Of a stretch of 64,000 nucleotides of DNA, positions 1 through 11,854 are shown one piece after another; the stretch's first letter is position 1; the number at the start of each line of letters is the position of its first letter. The translations under genes and the position numbers were made by a program. Location: NCBI GenBank assembly GCA_963576785.1, contig OY756139.1, positions 1,798,001 through 1,862,000 on the forward strand, written 5' to 3'. The notes under the pieces are model-generated. The model did no database searches, was not told the origin of the DNA, and saw only the letters and a list, made by a program, of their open reading frames with translations. This DNA comes from Chlorophyllum brunneum (taxonomy: Eukaryota; Basidiomycota; Agaricomycetes; Agaricales; Agaricaceae).

Positions 1-949
<949 letters not shown>

Positions 950-1069
950 TCGTAGATTGATCTATCTGACTTGAGCGGCACTTGCCGTAGACTTAGACGT
1001 GACAATGCGACGCATCACACGCTGTGACACCTCGTGATTTGAGAGCATTCACCTCCGCTGGTGACGACC
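950..1069. promoter_or_regulatory. Divergent intergenic region between ALA1 and the bL34m gene
   Basis: Only about 120 bp separate the upstream ALA1 ATG (949, minus) from the bL34m ATG (1070, plus), so one short region must carry both promoters and both 5' leaders. No clear TATA box is visible. Both products are needed for mitochondrial translation if ALA1 makes its long form, so shared regulation is plausible. That last point is inference from arrangement only. Confidence 0.5.
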
Positions 1070-1417
1070 ATGCCACGCATTGCACAGTCACTTTGTCGCC
1101 TTCTCGCAAATCCTCCCCGTCTTCATGTCGGTACAGTCGTTGCGCAGAGTTTTTTGAGACCTTCTTTCATTCCCTTCTCTCTTCGCCTTATGTTCTCGGC
1201 GCCGCGTCTCCCCACAACCTCTCTGAACCCGTTGCCTTCACTGGTTCTCGGTGCTTTAACGCAAATGCGGTTCGCTCAGCGCGGTATGGAATACCAACCG
1301 TCCCAGCGCAAGCGGAAACGGAAGCATGGCTTCTTGGCGCGCAAACGAAGCTTGGATGGCCGCAAAATCCTACTCCGCCGCTTAGCCAAGGGCCGCAAAT
1401 ACTTGACACATTGGTGA
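1070..1417 (+). CDS. MRPL34: Mitochondrial large-subunit ribosomal protein bL34m
   Basis: About 115 codons without an intron. The C-terminal 45 residues form the bL34 domain: [22 protein letters not shown] followed by a leucine/arginine helix and ending GRKYLTHW. This tiny, very basic protein binds 23S-type rRNA in the large subunit. The N-terminal 60 residues are rich in Arg, Ser and Leu with no acidic residue, as expected of a mitochondrial presequence, so the mature protein works in the mitochondrial ribosome. The first ATG of the frame is at 1070 ([12 protein letters not shown]); a GTG three codons upstream is not a plausible fungal start. The stop lies in a GGTGAGT context that looks like a splice donor, but the protein already ends where the family ends. 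Confidence 0.93.
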   Translation: MPRIAQSLCRLLANPPRLHVGTVVAQSFLRPSFIPFSLRLMFSAPRLPTTSLNPLPSLVLGALTQMRFAQRGMEYQPSQRKRKRKHGFLARKRSLDGRKILLRRLAKGRKYLTHW

Positions 1418-1838
1418 GTGTCATATCCCGTTGTCTATATCCACAGAACTGGATTCTTTATCTAGATCATCATTGATACCACGCCGCTGTACCTGTCACA
1501 TAGGCGACCACTCGTTGCACTACCGGGATTTTTGCGTAAAAGGTCGGAGGATCTGGGTGGATTTGACTGAGCACGGTGCAAACGACTGTCTATATTACGC
1601 AGCTGTGATTAAGTAGATTTAAAACCATTGTCAAGGCTGTGTAACAGCGTAAACATCCTGTTGGGTAGTAAATCCTAGCCTGAACTGCGTGTGTCTGTGA
1701 AGCGAATCTGGGCTAGAAGTATAGTGTTCGGGAGGAGAAAGGGGGGAACAAGGAGTCAAATCAAATCCGTGTTGAATGGATGACAGCAGTGCGGAGATAG
1801 GGGTTTTACATGCTACGCCGACACTAGGAATGTGATTG
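1418..1838. other. Intergenic region between convergent bL34m and CLASP genes, no gene seen
   Basis: About 420 bp between the stop of bL34m and the stop of the CLASP gene on the other strand. It must hold two 3' untranslated regions. Small open frames here show no recognisable protein and no strong coding character. I see no repeat or RNA gene. Confidence 0.6.
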
Positions 1839-3589
1839 CTAGTTGCCATGGGCGTGCTGACTACTATTCGTCAGCAAGTACCGCAAGTTGAAGACGGAAA
1901 TTAACGGACCGGAGTTCTCGACGCTCTGTGGGAGCGGTGGCTCATCGCCTCTTACCTCAGCTTCTCCAAATTCCGTAACACCAGCATCCTTCTCATCAGT
2001 GGGGTTGGTATCCTCTACCCCTGAAGTTGGTTCTGTCGGTGACGATTTGGGAGATGAAGGAAGAGGAATAGATGTAGGTGTTATGGGCCGCCTGATTGAA
2101 GTAGTAGCGACCCTCTCAGTTAGTATCCTCGTAGGCTTCGTAAGTTCCAGCTTAACTGGAGGGTTGGTTTTCAATCCCAGGACTGGTTTTGATGGGGCCT
2201 TGGCAATCGGCGGTTTAACCCGAGCTAATTGAGAGAGAGTCGGTCGAGTCAAATCCCTTGACCCAGAAGTGGTGCGAGCTGCGTCTAAGACAGGATTGTA
2301 TTTGACTGGGTGACGCCCGGTCGAAGACAGCTGCCTCGTTAAATTGGCCCGTTTGGAAACTGGGTCAGTTCCTGAGCGAGGTTTGTCTAGTCTGGGTTTG
2401 GCGTCACTCTTGTCATGGCTAAGGGAGGATGGGCCTTCTGTAGACCGTACAGATGGTTTTATCACTCTCTGGGGACCTGCCGAAATTGCTGCTGAGGGTG
2501 CCACTGAGCGAATGATGGCACCGGGCAGTTTCCGCTGGTAGGAAACTCCTGATAGATGTGATTCTCCACGCTTTGCTGGTACTTGGATGGAACGCAACGG
2601 CACTTGCGTCCGCATTATATTGCCAGGTTTCGAAATAGTTGTTGTCTTAGAAGGACGGATCGGGCCGGTGGTAGGAATCGACTTGGGAGCCGTCACATGG
2701 GAAGCGGATTTGGAAGTTGGATTAACTTTTGTGTGTATTAAAGCGGTCGCCCTGTCCCCCGCTTGAACAGTCCCAGTCCCAAGCTGCAAATACTTGCGTA
2801 CTGTGGGAGTGAGAGGGGAAGCAAAACTGATATGGTCAGCGGCTAGTATTAGATATGCCGCAGTGTGAACACACCTCTCAACTCTATGAGGGAGCAAAAC
2901 CTTATAACTCTGGAAAATGTTCCTCCCAACTTTCCGTACATCGGCACTTGCATCTTGGACGGTATGACGAATTATGCTCTCGACCTCACGGACATGTATC
3001 TCCTTCTCTAGATCGGGCGGGTTGAAACACTTGAGGCAACAAAGGGTGCCCTCCGCGACCATAAGTCTGATCGTGGGGGATTTCTCCTTGACAAATTGTA
3101 CCAGGTAAGGGAGGATACCTGGAAGCTGTGTCGCCCCAATAATCGCTAAGATACAGGCCTTCGCACGAGAAACGACGACTTTGTTCGCTCTTCCGCAAAG
3201 CAGAATGAGAGGTGGTACGAAGAAGGAGATCAAAGGCTCGAAGTGTGCGTTCAAACCCAATGCCAATGAACTGAGGACATCCACAGCCGTTCCTGATAGA
3301 CGGGTACGTTCCGAGTTCATCGCGCTCGTGATGTTTCGTTGAACTGACCGGATAGATGGGATGAGCTCCCCAGGATGTTCGCATGCACCCGACCGGCACA
3401 GTCCCTCCAACTTTTCAAGAGCGTTGAGAATACGCTCCCATGCCTCTTCTGTCTCAGGCAGCACAAGGTAGGGTTTGATCTTCTCGAACGACTGAGTAAA
3501 TTCTGGGAGTGTCAAAGATTCCTATAAGAGGGAGAGGTTATATGATCCCTGTACGTTGGGCGAACTACACGCACGTTCTTCCCAGCCAT
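1839..3589 (-). CDS. CLASP-type microtubule plus-end protein (CLASP N-terminal TOG domain)
   Basis: CLASP proteins bind tubulin and microtubules through TOG (HEAT-repeat) domains and stabilise spindle and cytoplasmic microtubules. Best model: a short first exon 3589-3575 (MAGKN), a 53-bp GT/AG intron (3574-3522), then exon 3521-1839, about 565 residues. Residues 10-240 form an alpha-helical CLASP_N/TOG domain with the signatures MNSERTRLSGTA, HFEPLISFFVPPL, RANKVVVSRAKACIL, IRLMVAEG, CFNPPDLEKE and DASADVRKVGR. The rest is Ser/Thr/Pro/Lys-rich, strongly basic and probably disordered, as in CLASP microtubule-binding tails; the last 50 residues turn acidic. At about 565 residues it is shorter than many CLASPs and shows one TOG only, so further exons downstream or a reduced fungal form are possible. 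The start is tentative because the frame is open a little upstream without another ATG. Confidence 0.85.
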
Positions 3590-5200
3590 CACGATGGTTT
3601 CGCGAAGAGGTCTTGCAATGTGTGTAATGGTGCTCGTGGCGTCGCGCCCAGAGAAACCGTGGGATATTGCGTGTGTTGGCAAAGTTGATTTCGGCGTTGA
3701 TCTGAAGTTCTCCCGAAACTTCGTCGACTGCTAACGCGTCCGACCGACCGGTAAGGTAGATGTCATCCATTTCGAACTAATGTCACCTGACATGTCACAT
3801 CGTGACTTACCCGATAACCAAATATAGAAGGTAAGGCTCGGAAAAAACAACGGATGAGCTTTTTAAAGAGAGAAATATGGAAATCTACTTCCAACAAAAT
3901 GTTTTAAAAGTTATTTTGAATGATATTATAAAATTTGGTACAAATCCGGGCACTGTGCGACGACTTATTTCTCAAGGAAGATTGATCATCAAATTGATCA
4001 TCAACTGATGATGTCTCCAATTCTGTTATTAGTGAATAAAAACATACATTCTCTTTATCCATATCTTCTAAATCTGTCTTTTGAGCAGTTTTCTGTCACT
4101 TCGAGGAACCCTCACCAGAGCCTCCATTGAGATTTTGCATTGTCCTATGCTTTAGGCATCCCATAGTGCAAGTTAAAGGATTGGAAAAGGCAGAATAGTG
4201 GTTATAGGGGACCAGGCACATTTGTTGAGGGAGTGGTCAATTTTGTTTTGGAAATAAGCGTCGCAAATCAATGTATTTTGCCACAATTTTTTCATTTTTA
4301 TGTGTCTCTCAATCTAATCTACAACTTGTTGGAAAGCTTTTCTCAAATAATTACTCTGATTTGTCAAAAACCATGTTTTTTGTCTTAATTGACCATGTAC
4401 CTTCCATATTTGGTGCTGTCACAAAATTGCACATGATATTAGTTTGAAATAACAATAACATTAATTTAGCCAACTACACTACAGCAGAGCTCAGGTGACA
4501 CGTAGATTACATACACCTCATTGACTATGAAATACAGTAGCAATTAGAAAGGAAAGAAATCAGGGAAGCCAAAGAAAGTACACATAGCCAAAGAAAATAC
4601 ATATAACATTAGAAAAAATCAATTGTGATACTAGAAGAAGAAGTAGGAAGGAGATGAGAACAACAATGGGGGAGAGCAATAGTTTTCAGGGTGGAATAAG
4701 ATTAAAAGGGAAAGAAAGTCTGGCAGACTGAGTCCCAGATATGGCCAGCTAGATAGATGGAGGCTAGATGGCATTCATGGGCTACCCATGCAAAAATCCA
4801 ACAACATTAAAGAGGCAAGTATTGGACGATTGGTGGTTGATCAAAAAGAATGTCAAGAGGTGGGAAGGGCACATTGTAGAAAAATAAACATTTGCATGGC
4901 CAGAATACTAAATCAATAAACATTGTTTGAAGTAGAGCTGCTAAATAAGGGTAGTTATTGAGATTTATATTGGCTGACTCCAGGGTAGTTTTGACATATC
5001 TTAAGAGAGTGCTCAAGGACTTCACATACCAGAATGCAAAGTGATTGCACTGGGTAAATAAGTAGTACACAGTTTCTAGAGTATTGCATCCAAAGTAATA
5101 CCAGGGCTGAAAAGAAGATAAGTGTCAGGAGTGTAGAATGGCAGTAAATAGTAATTGATCACTGTGAGTATAAAGCTAGACTAGTGCTGAGTAGACAGAA
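3590..5200. other. AT-rich region with no recognisable gene
   Basis: Base composition drops sharply to AT-rich here compared with the genes on the left and the LINE DNA on the right. Small open frames (for example near 4807-5070) look random, with many hydrophobic and Asn/Tyr/Phe residues expected from AT-rich DNA. No family was recognised. It may be old, mutated transposon DNA or true intergenic spacer; it ends exactly where the Gypsy-2 LTR begins. Confidence 0.6.
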
Positions 5201-5682
5201 TGTTACAACCAGTAAATCACATGCCTGTTTTAGGATGTGATTCTACCTTAGTTCAGGTTTTCAGCTTGCATGGAAAATTACTTGCTGATTGGGCTTATCT
5301 TTGTTCTAGACCTATCAATCAACCTTTCCTATATTTGTTTCTGTCCATTTTTGTATGTCTTGTTTCCTTTTACATTCTGATTCCTTTCTACCTCTATTAC
5401 TCCATACTTCAGTATCACCTGTTCTGCTTATTACATCATATTCCTGTTACCATTGTCATATGATGTTTTCCTTATCCTTTTTATGTCTAGTTACTCCATT
5501 ATCTTGTCTGTTGACTTTCTGATACTTTTCCACTACTAGTATATAAGTAGTTCTTCATACACTTGTATTTGGTAGTTTGATTATCAACTTAGTTTCTGGC
5601 TACCTTCCTCTATCACTTTCTTCTATACAAGTAAATTCTTCTGCTTATCCATTACCCATATTCCACCTCTGTCCTAGTAACA
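5201..5682 (+). repeat. Gypsy-2 5' LTR
   Basis: Begins TGTTACAACC and ends CTAGTAACA, so the termini are TGTTAC and a matching GTAACA inverted repeat, as expected for LTRs of this class. It is 482 bp long. It is defined only by its ends and its place upstream of gag because the partner LTR is missing, so the 3' border is a proposal. A TATA box lies inside, about 140 bp before the end. Confidence 0.65.
5540..5547 (+). promoter_or_regulatory. TATA box in the Gypsy-2 LTR
   Basis: TATATAAG within an LTR that drives a plus-strand gag. Its position in the last third of the LTR fits a U3 promoter with transcription starting shortly downstream. Confidence 0.5.
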
Positions 5683-5857
5683 AAAGGTCATCTAAGTGAA
5701 GACCACTACAATATCTGGAGGGGTGTAGCACACAAGCTAAAGCCAAGGTCCCCCATCTGTCTAGTCTACCATTCTATAAGGACTATACTCTTTGTCTATA
5801 GTATTGAACTTAACAGTATTATCAGACTGAGACCTCCAGTATCAGCTCTCCCTCCTC

Positions 5858-6582
5858 ATGACTACTTGTCTCACCCATTCTTCTGCATCTGCAGAATTTA
5901 CCATGCCTAGCACCACTACACAATCTTCCACTACTACCCATAACCATACTCCCACCCAACCACCTATTACCATCAATGAACAAGCTATAGAAGATGGTGA
6001 TGACAACCCATCCAAAGATAGTGATGAACTACCTATGAACCCCACTCATATTATGGCCCATACTTTATCCCATCTAGCCAAAACTTTGGACAGCCAAGAA
6101 TGCTCCAGTTTTTTAGCCTCCAACAATCATTCAAAAATCAAGGCTCATGAACCAGACACTTTTGATGGCTTGGACCCTCTTAAACTAAAGGATTGGGTCT
6201 TCCAATATATCCTTTATTTTGCCACCAATTCTCACCAGTTTGAAGCTAATAATTCTAAAGTTGCTTTTGCTATCACCTACCTGTTTGGTACTGCCCTCTG
6301 CCTTTTCCAAACCTACTTTGGTAGTGAGAACATTACTTTTAGTAATGATCCCTTGCTCAATGATTGGGACTCTTTTGTTGAAGAGCTTACTTCTTACTTT
6401 GGGTCCACTGATCCAGCTGGAGAAGCTCATAATAACTTGGAACACCTTGTTATGAAGCATGACCAACATATTATGACCTACAAACTTGAATTCAACCATC
6501 TTGTGGCTATGGCAAACTGGATACAATGGGCTCATTATCTAGTGACAAGTTCTTTGGTCACATCTCTATATAATAGATGCCT
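5858..6582 (+). pseudogene. Truncated Gag of Gypsy-2
   Basis: Gag forms the virus-like particle of LTR elements. From the ATG at 5858 the frame runs about 240 codons. The first 80 residues are Thr/Pro/Asn/Asp-rich. A retrotransposon-gag core follows: KIKAHEPDTFDGLDPLKLKDWVFQ, a helix with FATNSHQFE...VAFAITYLFGTAL, then LNDWDSFVEELTSYFG and AHNNLEHLVMKHDQHIMTYKLEFNHL. The frame then runs into LINE-A antisense DNA; the last 11 codons before the stop (EEVDGGMLII) are not gag. The C-terminal part, including any CCHC knuckle, is lost. Confidence 0.85.
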
Positions 6583-7009
6583 GGAGGAAGTTGATGGTGG
6601 TATGCTGATCATCTGAGTAGATGTTCAAGAAGTTATATGCCTTCCGGTTAGTGAAGAGCATTAGTGCAAGAATATTAGGATGATCGACAAGGTCCCTCCT
6701 TATTAATGGTCTTAGATATTGCAGCCAAGTGTGTACATATGCTATCACTTAGGACTGGGATCCCCTGACAGGGGGGTGCACCACTATGAGCCAGTCAGGG
6801 TGTTTTGGTACACCAATAACATTGTCCCCTTCCATATCAGTGGTTGAGGGTATGGAGTAGATAAACCTCCAAGGAGGTTCCTGGAAAAAGAGAATATTGA
6901 AGTCTAATTTCAACTTCTCAAGCAGTACATCAACATATATATATGATTTTGCGATGTTAAATGAGAATACCCTAATGCCCTCCAGATAGTCCAGGTTGTT
7001 CCTAGATAT
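6583..7009 (-). pseudogene. LINE-A ORF2 endonuclease N-terminus, copy A1
   Basis: APE-type endonuclease start: LEGIRVFSFNIAKSYIY, then ILFFQEPPWRF (the catalytic Gln-Glu-Pro motif) and HPNILALMLFT...AYNFLNIYSDDQH. One in-frame stop near 6750 breaks it, the ATG of the ORF1/ORF2 overlap has become ATA, and the GDFN and SDH motifs are missing because the element ends at 6583. Confidence 0.82.
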
Positions 7010-8994
7010 AAGGGGGGTTATAAGGGAGAATAGGAGAGTAACAATGCCTATCACACACCTCTCAATAATAGGCTGTCAGCCAGGCCTGGTCATGTTTGTG
7101 ATTCCAGAAAGCACAATTCCTGGAGTCAGTGGGATGCTCCTTCTTGCAATTATGGCAGTGAGGAGGGTGGGGGCATGGTTGATCAGCTGGGGTAGCAGAA
7201 ACTGGAGGCATAGCCTTTGGTTGCCCCTTACAACACTATGCAAAGATGTGGTGGTTGATATGAGAGTGTGGACTACCACAGTTGGGACATGCAGGGCCAT
7301 CAGCCTTGCACCAGGAAGAGACATGGCCCCACTTGTAACAGCAGATACACAATGACTTGTTATGGCAAGGGTTGGCAGAGAGTATAACATACTGCTTGTT
7401 CCCAAACATAATCTTCTTGTTCAGAAGACCGAGAGCTTGGGTACCCCTCATGGAGTCCCAGATATCAAAGAATGCTGTACAGGAGTTGGATGCCTTGGAG
7501 TTGCACACCAGCCTCGAGGGACCCTTAAGGCTGATAAGAGGAGTATGGACTGATGAGGTAAGGACCTCTTTGACGTCTGCTGGGGTAGATTGAACTCTGG
7601 TAGTGGAGTTCTTGAGGAAGGGAACATTGACCACACAGAGGTACAATACCGATGAGGGGAGTGCAATCCAGAAGGAAGCTCCTAGAGGGGAAAGATGTTC
7701 TACCAGCACCCTAAGGATTTCAATATCCTTGGTCAAGGTGAGTTTATTAGTAGCCATGGAATAGCCATCATAAGCAAGTGTGGAACCTTCCACAATCAAA
7801 GAGCTTCACCCAGCCTTCAATGTCTTACAGGCCTGCTGGGTAAGAGTATGGAGACCAGCTGAGGCATTCTACTTGTCTTCATAGGAGACTAGGATCTGCT
7901 TATGTGATAGCCCAGAGATCATGAATGCTGGCTTTTTAGGGCAAGTGTTTGATGAAGGAGGTTGCTTTGCAGCCTTGGCTTGTGCATGAAGACTAAGGAT
8001 CTGCTCTGCAGATAGGCAGGGGAAGGCAGCTCTCAATAAAGAGAGCAGGTCCACCCCAGGTTTGGCTGAAGCCAGTTGTTTCACTGCAGCTGAATAAGCC
8101 TTCTGGCCTGGCTTGGGCTTCAAAGCAAGCATGGAGGGAAGAGGTCTGGAGAGCCTCTTGTAGGGGACCTGAGGCTTCATAGGAGCCTTTACAGGTTGGA
8201 CAGGCATCTTCCTCTTAGGGTCCGAGCACAGGTGTTTGACCAGAGTCTTTTCTAGGTCCATAAGGTTGTCCTCCTCCTATATAGGGGGCCTGCACTAGGG
8301 GGGGCCAAGGGTAGAAGGTCCTGGTACCCTTGGAGGGGTAACCAGGGGCCTGAAAGTCACCACTGGGGGAGCAGGGAATGCTGAAGCAATCAAGTCCCTC
8401 AGGAAGAGAGAGTCACTCACCCCTGTATAGGTTTCATGCCACATAGGAGAGGATATGACTGTCTAGACTATCTTAGATAGCCTAGAGGCAATAGGATGGA
8501 AGGACAGAGTGTCCTCCTGGGGAATGAGATGGGCCATCTTCATGAAGTTGGCCACAATCTCGAGTGACCATTGGATTGTGTTGGCATCCTCTCTGGTACT
8601 AATGTTAATGCCCAAAATAGAGAGGAGGGGCAGTGGTGGGCTCCTCCTGGTTGTCCTGCTCCATATCCTCCAGAAAGGCAAGGGATGGAGAAGACAGAGA
8701 GAGGGACGAGACTCTGGCTTCCATGCTGGGAGCTGGGAGAGGTTAAGAGGGGGTTAGGGACCCATGTCATGATAGAGTGCATCCCCTCTGCTGAAAAGGA
8801 ACTGTGGGGGCATAGGTATCCCTGGCACTGCTGCCATAGGGGGGGATACTCAGAGAGTAAGGGCCTGGGGTGGACCTGGGGGACTGGGGAGTGGTTTGGC
8901 TACCAGTTGGTTAGATGGCAGCTGCTATCTCTTCGTCTTCTGAGGAGACTAAGCAATGGGTGCTTGTCCTCCTCCTTGAACTGTGGGGAGACAT
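7002..8994 (-). pseudogene. LINE-A ORF1 (Gag-like, CCHC knuckles), copy A1, broken
   Basis: Nucleic-acid-binding ORF1 protein of a Tad-like LINE. The ATG at 8994 (MSPHSSRRR) corresponds to MPPHSLRRRMS in other copies. In order: an acidic Ser/Thr/Pro-rich N-terminus, a helical stretch (LGINISTREDANTIQWSLEIVANFMK), a Pro/Lys-rich linker, a conserved domain with DGYSMATNKLTLTKDIEIL and FFDIWDSMRGTQALGLLNKKIMFGN, then zinc-binding motifs near the end: C-x2-C-x4-H-x4-C (CICCYKWGHVSSWC) followed by CPNC and CHNC motifs. There is a frameshift near 8680 and several stops (TAG, TGA), so the copy is dead. The stop codon lies within the ORF1/ORF2 overlap. Confidence 0.85.
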
Positions 8995-9122
8995 GGAGGC
9001 TAGGGGCCATATGGAAATCCACACTTAGAGCACTTACTGTTTGGGACATGGAGGACATTGGGAGTATCGATGAGGGGGTGATCACATGATTGATAGGTGG
9101 GAGTTCTAGAAAAAGAAGCAAT

Positions 9123-9655
9123 AGTCTCTGTTAACTCTGGCAAACATGAGTTTGCCTCTGTGACTAGCCCCTTGACCTTGACTGCCTGAGTGGGAGTCAT
9201 GAGGGTGATCAACCTGGGGTGTGGAACACACCCAGCAGTATACTAATATCCCATAACAGAATATATAGGGTGATTCTCAGAAAGCATGGCAACTCTATGG
9301 ACAGTATGGGCAGTCAGTTTCTTGAGATGGAGGTGGATGGGATAAGGCCAGCTAGGGCTTTAGCTCCTCCAGTAGGACTGATGTGGAATGCACCAGTGAT
9401 CCACAATGCAGCTTTATGCTACATAGTGTTAAGTTGTTTTAGAAGAGCCTTGTTATGGGTACCCTCATAAAACCAAAGACAAAACTCATATGTAGTGATA
9501 GGCACTACACATGAGCAGTAAAGAGTCCTCTTCTGGGTAGGAAGGAGGCCTCGAGACAAGTTACCAAGCATGCCCATAGCCTTGACCATGGATAGAGACT
9601 TGGTAGCATAATGGCAAATGTACTCCTTAAACGTAAGAGTGTAATCAAAAAAGAA
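9123..9655 (-). mobile_element. LINE-B fragment B1 (RT C-terminus to RNase H start), fused to LINE-A copy A2
   Basis: Minus-strand sequence matching LINE-B, not LINE-A: FDYTLTFKEYI, HYATKSLSMVKAMGMLGN, the MQHKAALWITGAFH region, LAGLIP and KGLVTEANSCLPELTE. Its upstream edge joins LINE-A RT at the homologous place (see findings). Its downstream edge is the 5' end of A1. Stops and frameshifts are frequent, so it codes for nothing intact. Confidence 0.75.
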
Positions 9656-11854
9656 ACCCAGGGTGCAGAGGAGTGTCCCCTGTGAATGGACTGAAGCCTA
9701 AGTCAAGGGGGGGGTTCACGTCTCCAGGCTTCCTGGAGAAGTGGAAGAGTTCAGACTTGTCATGCTCCATAACAAGCACAAACACTATGATGGTACCGTC
9801 GTTGACATAAGATAGCAGAGTACTCCCAGGGGAGGTAATCTATATATCAAAGACCTTCATAAGAGAGGCAATATAGAGGCCAGAGAGGACAGGGGACATG
9901 GCAGAGCCTTGTCCAATGCCCACATCCACACCCCGGAAGTCAGAGGAGAAACCATTCCATGTATAAACAGTAGAATGGCCCACTAAGTACAAAGCAAAAA
10001 AGGTCCTCACATTAAGTGGGAACCCCTGCTTGGCGAGTATAGCCATGAGCATCTCATGGTTCAAGAAGGGAAAGAACTGAGTGATGTCAAAAGCAACCAT
10101 GCTTGTCTTGAGACCCTTAGCCCACCTAGTACAAACCAGGTAGGTAAGGAACAACCTGGCGTCCTCAGTAGAACATTGGCGACTGCCTCCGAGTTGGTGG
10201 GGATAAAAGATGTCATGCTTAATGGCATCAAACTAGATGTGGTTGGAAAGCATTTTCTCAACCAATTTTCCAAGTGTGTTCAGGAGGATGATAGGCCTGA
10301 ATGCCTTGGGAGTAGAGTAGGAGGGCTTCCCCGGTTTTGGAATGATAACTGAGAGTGACTCCTTGAAGCTGCAGGGCTAATGACCCACTGTAAGGCAGAC
10401 ATTGGCCAGGTGCAGGAATACTGCCAAACAATTTTCATTGATGACAATGTACTTGAGGTGGGACCATGTAACATGGTCTGGCCCTGGAGAGGATGTATTA
10501 GAGCAGGAGGACAAAGCCTCTGTAAGCTCCAGCACCAAAAAAGGGGCCCACTCCCTGACTGGAAGGTCAGGAAGGAGGTCAATAATATATGTGTCATACT
10601 GCCAGTCAGCAGCAGAGTTGTACGTTGCATGGAGAGCATCCCAAAGGGAGTCCATACCATGACAAGGCTGTCTATTAAACTGGATAGCTTTGCAGGGGGG
10701 TAACTTGCAAGCCTTGACCCATTCCATAAGGTCCCAAGGTCACTTGTTAGTAGAGGCAATCTCTTTAATTTTAGAATCAAAGAACCAATGTTTGGCTGCT
10801 GTACGAGCATGCCTAAAGTCCCCCCAGTCACCCCAGCTGCGAGAGCCCTGGTACCTGGAAAAAAAGGTAGAGCACGCCTTATCCCACCAAGGACGAGTGC
10901 GATGAGTGATCCGGATCTCCTTTGAGTGGTGAGTCCACACATCAGAGAAGGCTTCAGCCACAGCAGATGCCAAGGCATCCACTTGTTCCAGAGATTCCGG
11001 AGAGGGATGAGATCAGTTACCTCATCGATGACGTGTCCCAAGAAGGCCTCCTCTTTATCAGAGCCCTTCGGAAGGACAGATTTGACGATTCCGATGTCAA
11101 CGGGAGCAATAGAAAGGGTAATGGTCAGTGGGACATGATCCGAAGTACCCTGAAGAGATAAATCCTGATAAGGAAAAGTCCTTGATGCATTGGGAGAAGA
11201 GATGAACACTAGATCAATCACCAATGGGCAAAGATCTGGGTTGTAGGAGATAAACATTGGACTCAGGTTGGTTGGCATAACCAAATCAAGACCAAGATCG
11301 CAGCTCATTTCCATGAGCTTATGAGCTATCATTCGATGATGCAGAACCTCAGGGTCCTACTCCGAAGAATGACAGTTAAAGTCCCCACTCATAAAGTCGA
11401 ATGGGAGAAGAGCATTGACCTTCCCATGAAGGAAGTTGATGGCAGTGTGTTGATCATCTGAATAGATGTTCAGGAAGTTGTAAGCCTTTGCATCAGTAAA
11501 GAGCATCAGTGCAAGGATATCAGGGTGATCAATGAGGTTCCTCCTTATTGATGGCCTTAGATATTGCAACCGAGCATAAACATAAGCCATCACTTGGGAC
11601 TGGGACCCCTGGGTAGGAGGATGCATCACCATGAGCCAGTCAGGGTGCTTAGGTGTGCCAGTAACATTGTCCCCTTCCATGTCAGTGGTTGGGGGAGCAG
11701 AGTGGATGAACCTCCAGGGAGGTTCTTGGAAAAAAAGAACATCGAAATCATCTTTTAATTTCTCGAGCAGAGTGTCAATGTATATATAAGATTTAGTGAC
11801 GTTAAATGAAAAAACCCTAACACCCTCCAGATGGTCCAGCTTGTTCCTAGACAT
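9656..11854 (-). pseudogene. LINE-A ORF2 endonuclease and RT, copy A2, with YVND active site
   Basis: ORF2 starts at the ATG at 11854, which overlaps the ORF1 stop (ATGTCTAG). Endonuclease motifs in order: FSFNVTKSYIY, LFFQEPPWRF, MSGDFNCHSSE (GDFN), VIDLVFISS and GTSDHVPLT (SDH). RT motifs: SSPGPDHVTWSHLKYI, VIIPKPGKPSYS-type segment, AFDITQFFPFLNHEM (motif A), GIGQGSAMSPVLSGLYIA (motif B) and LLSYVNDGTI (motif C, 9798-9809). Motif C has Asn where the first catalytic Asp is expected. Frameshifts near 11330 and 10740 and a deletion after motif C show that the copy is dead. Confidence 0.87.

Larger units (their letters stand above)
5201..6582 (+). mobile_element. Gypsy-2: 5' part of a Ty3/gypsy LTR retrotransposon, cut off by LINE-A
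   Basis: An LTR, a short leader and the start of gag, all in plus orientation. The element is much more AT-rich than the LINEs and than Gypsy-1, and shares no visible sequence with Gypsy-1. It stops within gag at about 6582, where LINE-A copy A1 (minus strand) begins. No pol region or 3' LTR of this element is found elsewhere in the window, so the rest was deleted or lies outside. Confidence 0.8.
6583..9122 (-). mobile_element. LINE-A copy A1: complete 5' end, 3' truncated within the endonuclease
   Basis: Non-LTR retrotransposon piece read on the minus strand. It starts at 9122 with the ATTGCTTCTTTT terminus shared by five other LINE-A copies, carries all of ORF1 and the first 140 codons of the endonuclease, and stops at the junction with Gypsy-2 gag. 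Its 5' end sits inside a LINE-B fragment (B1), so A1 probably inserted into LINE-B. No 3' tail or target-site duplication can be paired, so a later deletion removed the 3' half. Confidence 0.85.

Noticed and set aside
1024..1476. 150-codon plus-strand frame overlapping bL34m
   Set aside because: It overlaps the well-supported bL34m frame and has no recognisable motif; it is an out-of-frame shadow.
5201..5463. 87-codon open frame at the start of the Gypsy-2 region
   Set aside because: It lies inside the LTR, is hydrophobic because the DNA is T-rich, and matches no family.
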